Part shown: piece after piece, positions 60,892-64,000 of the stretch
Numbering within the stretch: position 1 is the stretch's first letter
Layout: every line of letters begins with the position of its first letter
Assembly: GCA_027574665.1 (NCBI GenBank)
Contig: CM050648.1
Location: 44,115,700-44,179,699, forward strand
Reading direction: 5' to 3'
Source: Rhynochetos jubatus
Lineage: Eukaryota > Chordata > Aves > Eurypygiformes > Rhynochetidae
Length of the DNA: 64,000 nucleotides
Position numbers and translations under genes: made by a program
Notes under the pieces: model-generated
Database searches by the model: none
What the model saw: the letters and a program-made list of their open reading frames with translations, nothing else
Told to the model about the DNA's origin: nothing

Positions 60892-62817
60892 AAGGAAAAT
60901 TGAGTATATATGCCAAGTTTCTGTTATTGTGAGGTTTTTGTCCACTGTACGTGGATAATTGACTTCTGAGGACCCATCCTCCAGGTGATAACTTTGCATT
61001 TACAAAGCATTTAAGTGCAGTCTCTCAACAACATGTTTATAATTTCCTTCCTTCCCAAATATTGGACAAATTGCTTCCTAACATTTCTCTGGAGCAAAAC
61101 ATTTTTTAATAGTACTGATTGTACCCAGTGTTCTAACCACAGTTAATTTCCCTTAACAGTCACACGTGTATATACAGTCACATATAAATCAAGATAATTG
61201 TTTACTTGCAATTTATCACAGAAATAATTTGAAAAACAAGATAGCAGAGAAAAAGCCAGTAGATTTTTAGAAGCTCTGCCATCTGGTCTATTATAAAATG
61301 AATCTAATTATCTGGAAAATGTGTGTCTATAAGCAAAATATATGCATATATATGAATAGATGCATTCAGAACTAAATCTACTCACAAGCAAATGTGGCCA
61401 GTGCATATTAATTATTTCGTTTAATGACACGTGGAAGCCTATAACATGATAGCAAAGGCAACAACAACCAGAAAAGCTCTCTTCTGTTTCTTACTATTCT
61501 TATTCTCAGTTTTCAAATCAACAGACTATTTTCTTAATATCATGGGGCAGAGAATTCAAATGGGGATGAGTGAAGAACCGGACTACTACATAATAAGCAT
61601 AATGGAAAGCCTACTTTATAAAAGAAAATGGAACAATTTTGGAACAGCAAACCTTGGAAAAAAGATGAACTATTCCCTGTGAATATTATAGGCAGTAAAT
61701 TCTGGAGAATTTATATTTAACCTAAAGGTAACAACAACAGCAGAACTGATAAGTGTAAGCTAAGCAGATATTAATTTAGCAGAGGATACCAATCCTAAAG
61801 AAGAGTAGGCTTCTGGAACTGTTTTCTAAAAAGAGTAGTAGAGACAAAAATATAACTTGTTTTTAAATTGCAGCTTGTTACATTTATGGGAAGGATCATA
61901 TGACAGTTTCCTTTTATAGCAAGAGTTTGGAGTTGATGACTTAACAAATCCCTTCCACTTTTCTGTTGTTTGTCATGATATTTTTATGCTGTGATTTTCA
62001 ACACTTTACAGATTGCCATCTGAGCCACTTCATAAATCTGCCTTTACAGCAACTGAATTGATTTCTGCCACTCTAGCAAAGTAAGCCTGATAATCCAGAA
62101 TTTATTTCACAACAGATCTTTGAAAAATGTATTGTAACTGTTAGTTTTACTGTCTTTCTTTCATTTAAAAAATAAAAAACAGACTGCTAATTATTTATTT
62201 TTAGTATATCATGTGTCTCTATCAATTACACTCAATTCTATCTGTCCCTAGGGAATTAATCTGACAATCATATTCCACTTTACAGACATTTCCCAGGAAC
62301 TAAAAGAGCCACGTGCATGCAATGCAGCCATTACAACCTTTTTCTTTTCCCTAGTAACTTCTCTTTTATTTTTCAGCTCTTCCATATGCACTAAAATATC
62401 CATGCAACATTGTCATTACTTTTTGTAATGGTAGAGAGACGTGAAATGCATTAGTGAGCTGTGGGAGAGCAAAAGAACAAGGGAGACTGAAATGTCACTA
62501 TTAAGAACTATGAAAGGGGAAAGGGATAGCGACCAATCTAGGAGAATAAACAGCAGCTATGAAAAACAATTCAGTCAAATCTTGAATGCTTGTTTGAATT
62601 CATTTTGATTTGCAGGAGAAAGAACTGGTAGGAATAGTTGTTATCTTGTTTATTTAATATGTTAGCACATTCAAGTCTTTCTTTACATGGAGAGTTGGCG
62701 TCCTGAAGAGAAAACGTTATTAATTTAGAAAAGACAAAATAAGCCAGTCAGAAATTCAGGGCAAGAACTGCAGTGGCATGAGTACAGAATTACACAGAGC
62801 ACATTTTATTGATTCAC

Positions 62818-62847
62818 TGTAGTTTTGCTCTTGTAGTTTTGCTCTAT
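62818..62847. repeat. 15-bp tandem duplication
   Basis: TGTAGTTTTGCTCT is followed by a second TGTAGTTTTGCTCT at a period of 15 bases. Two units. Confidence 0.8.
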
Positions 62848-64000
62848 TCTATTGATTTGTTTCTTTTTGGAAATGGGGAAAAAAATGGCCTTGTGGATTA
62901 TTTGGAAAAGGCCACTGATGTTCAGGGCAGTTGAGAGCTTAGGTCAACCATGGTGATATTTATTTACAATTCATGTGACTTTGGTTATCATAATTCTTGT
63001 ACATCATCACATTATTTGATTCAAAAAATCATGGATTTAAAAGTTTACTGTAATTTGTTTTGGTTTGGCTTTGCATCAAAACAGTCTGTTTCCAAATGGT
63101 ATTCATTTGCCTACCGCCTTCACTTTATTTTTGTGCTATTCATGGGTAGTTATTTCATTTCAACGTGTGCATGATTTTGATTTTCTGTGGTTTGATAGTA
63201 TGTCACTTGTCTATTCAGTTTTGGCTGCAGTAAATTTTTCTTAAGAGTTTCTTCTTTGGTGTTAATGCCATGTGTGCACTTTATTTTAGGAATATTTTCT
63301 ACTTTTGATAATCACTTACTACTTATCTTGGAAGTTTTCTGTGTAAGACTACTCTCTATCGTCTGAAAGGATGTATTCAGCAGAAAGTAGAAAAAGAGAG
63401 AAAGAATTCTGAGACCACATCAAAATTTGTTTTCCCAGGCATATGGAAAGATTTTTACATCATTATTTACAAACACAGGAAAAAGAAAGGCTATTATTGT
63501 AAGGAAACAAATATAAAATATCTAGAACTACAGATATGTATAGCAGCACATTAATATGTACGTATGTACTTCCATAAATACATACTTACATACATATATT
63601 TGTGTTGCTTCCAGGTACATTCACTACTGATGCTAAACCTTCAATGCCTGTTACATGCATGTGTCTTCCTTTTTTGGATTCCACACAAAATATACAAAAT
63701 TTTGTCTCTTTTTACCTCTGAAAAGGGCTTCTTTTCCTATGGAAAAATAGGTAATAATTCCAATACACTGTAAATGGTCAGTCTTTCAGTTTTGTACCTC
63801 TACTTAAAAGAATGCTTAAAGAATTGGAATGACCAGTAATTTTCCACATGTCCAGCAGTAAGAGAACAGAGGGATGGCCTACTTTCTAGGGGGACAGACA
63901 GAAGAAGGTGATTGTAGCTTGTGTATTTTGCCAAGCTGGAGCAATTTCAGGGCACAGGAGTTGGGGATATTTGGGACAGCAGCAGGGCATCACTTGTAAA

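Larger units (their letters stand above)
57016..64000. other. unique AT-rich non-coding DNA with microsatellites
   Basis: About 7 kb without a supportable gene or transposable element. It holds a pyrimidine run at 60277-60312, an (AC)13 repeat at 60866-60891 and TA/TG-rich words at 61337-61360 and 63543-63600. A minus-strand frame of 147 codons (58224-58667) sits in AT-rich sequence, is Phe/Asn/Lys-rich, and shows no domain, so I do not annotate it. Confidence 0.55.

Overview
The window looks like a gene desert from a bird genome. The diagnosis rests on interspersed repeats, not on genes. There are many CR1 non-LTR retrotransposon pieces, several ending in the typical avian CR1 terminus (tandem ATTCTATGAT-type octamers preceded by a CCTTCCAACCCAAACCAT-like block). 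There are also solo LTRs of the ERVL-type avian families, with TGTG...CACA-type ends and 5-bp target duplications. I cannot name the species. The LTR set suggests a neoavian bird, but that is inference. All annotation was done by eye, without database searches.

I found no protein-coding exon that I can defend. The longest open frames are translations of a pyrimidine microsatellite, CR1 debris, LTR sequence or AT-rich unique DNA. No tRNA, rRNA or snRNA gene was recognised.

Layout: 1-3339 unique; 3340-3815 an old minus-strand ERVL-type LTR; 4510-4770 a CR1 linker fragment; 5130-5345 an ancient MIR-like SINE relic; 5346-10374 unique; 10375-11264 a 5'-truncated CR1 with an intact 3' end; 11265-19449 unique; 19450-19855 an old minus-strand CR1; 19856-24826 unique; 24827-25193 a 367-nt uninterrupted pyrimidine tract; 26325-27190 a truncated minus-strand LTR; 27612-27870 a minus-strand CR1 fragment; 28521-28620 a 100-bp miniature LTR with perfect target duplications; 31921-32133 a CR1 3' end; 35018-35405 an ancient CR1; 36143-36329 a CR1 3' end; 41289-42275 a near-full-length LTR in the + orientation; 44865-45403 a solo LTR; 47778-47922 a CR1 3' end; 50658-51232 a CR1; 53281-54085 a CpG-bearing solo LTR with perfect ATTAG duplications; 56130-57015 a CR1 that joins its endonuclease/linker region directly to its 3' end; 57016-64000 unique AT-rich DNA with small microsatellites.

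The repeats record several layers of insertion: an ancient SINE and diverged CR1s, then CR1 copies with readable ORF2 pieces, then LTR insertions whose target duplications still survive. I do not see a coordinated gene system or a convincing new biological system. The observations most worth checking are the 100-bp miniature LTR, the CR1 with its reverse transcriptase missing, the long homopyrimidine tract, the two related LTRs at TTAG targets, and a small CpG-bearing patch beside the SINE relic.
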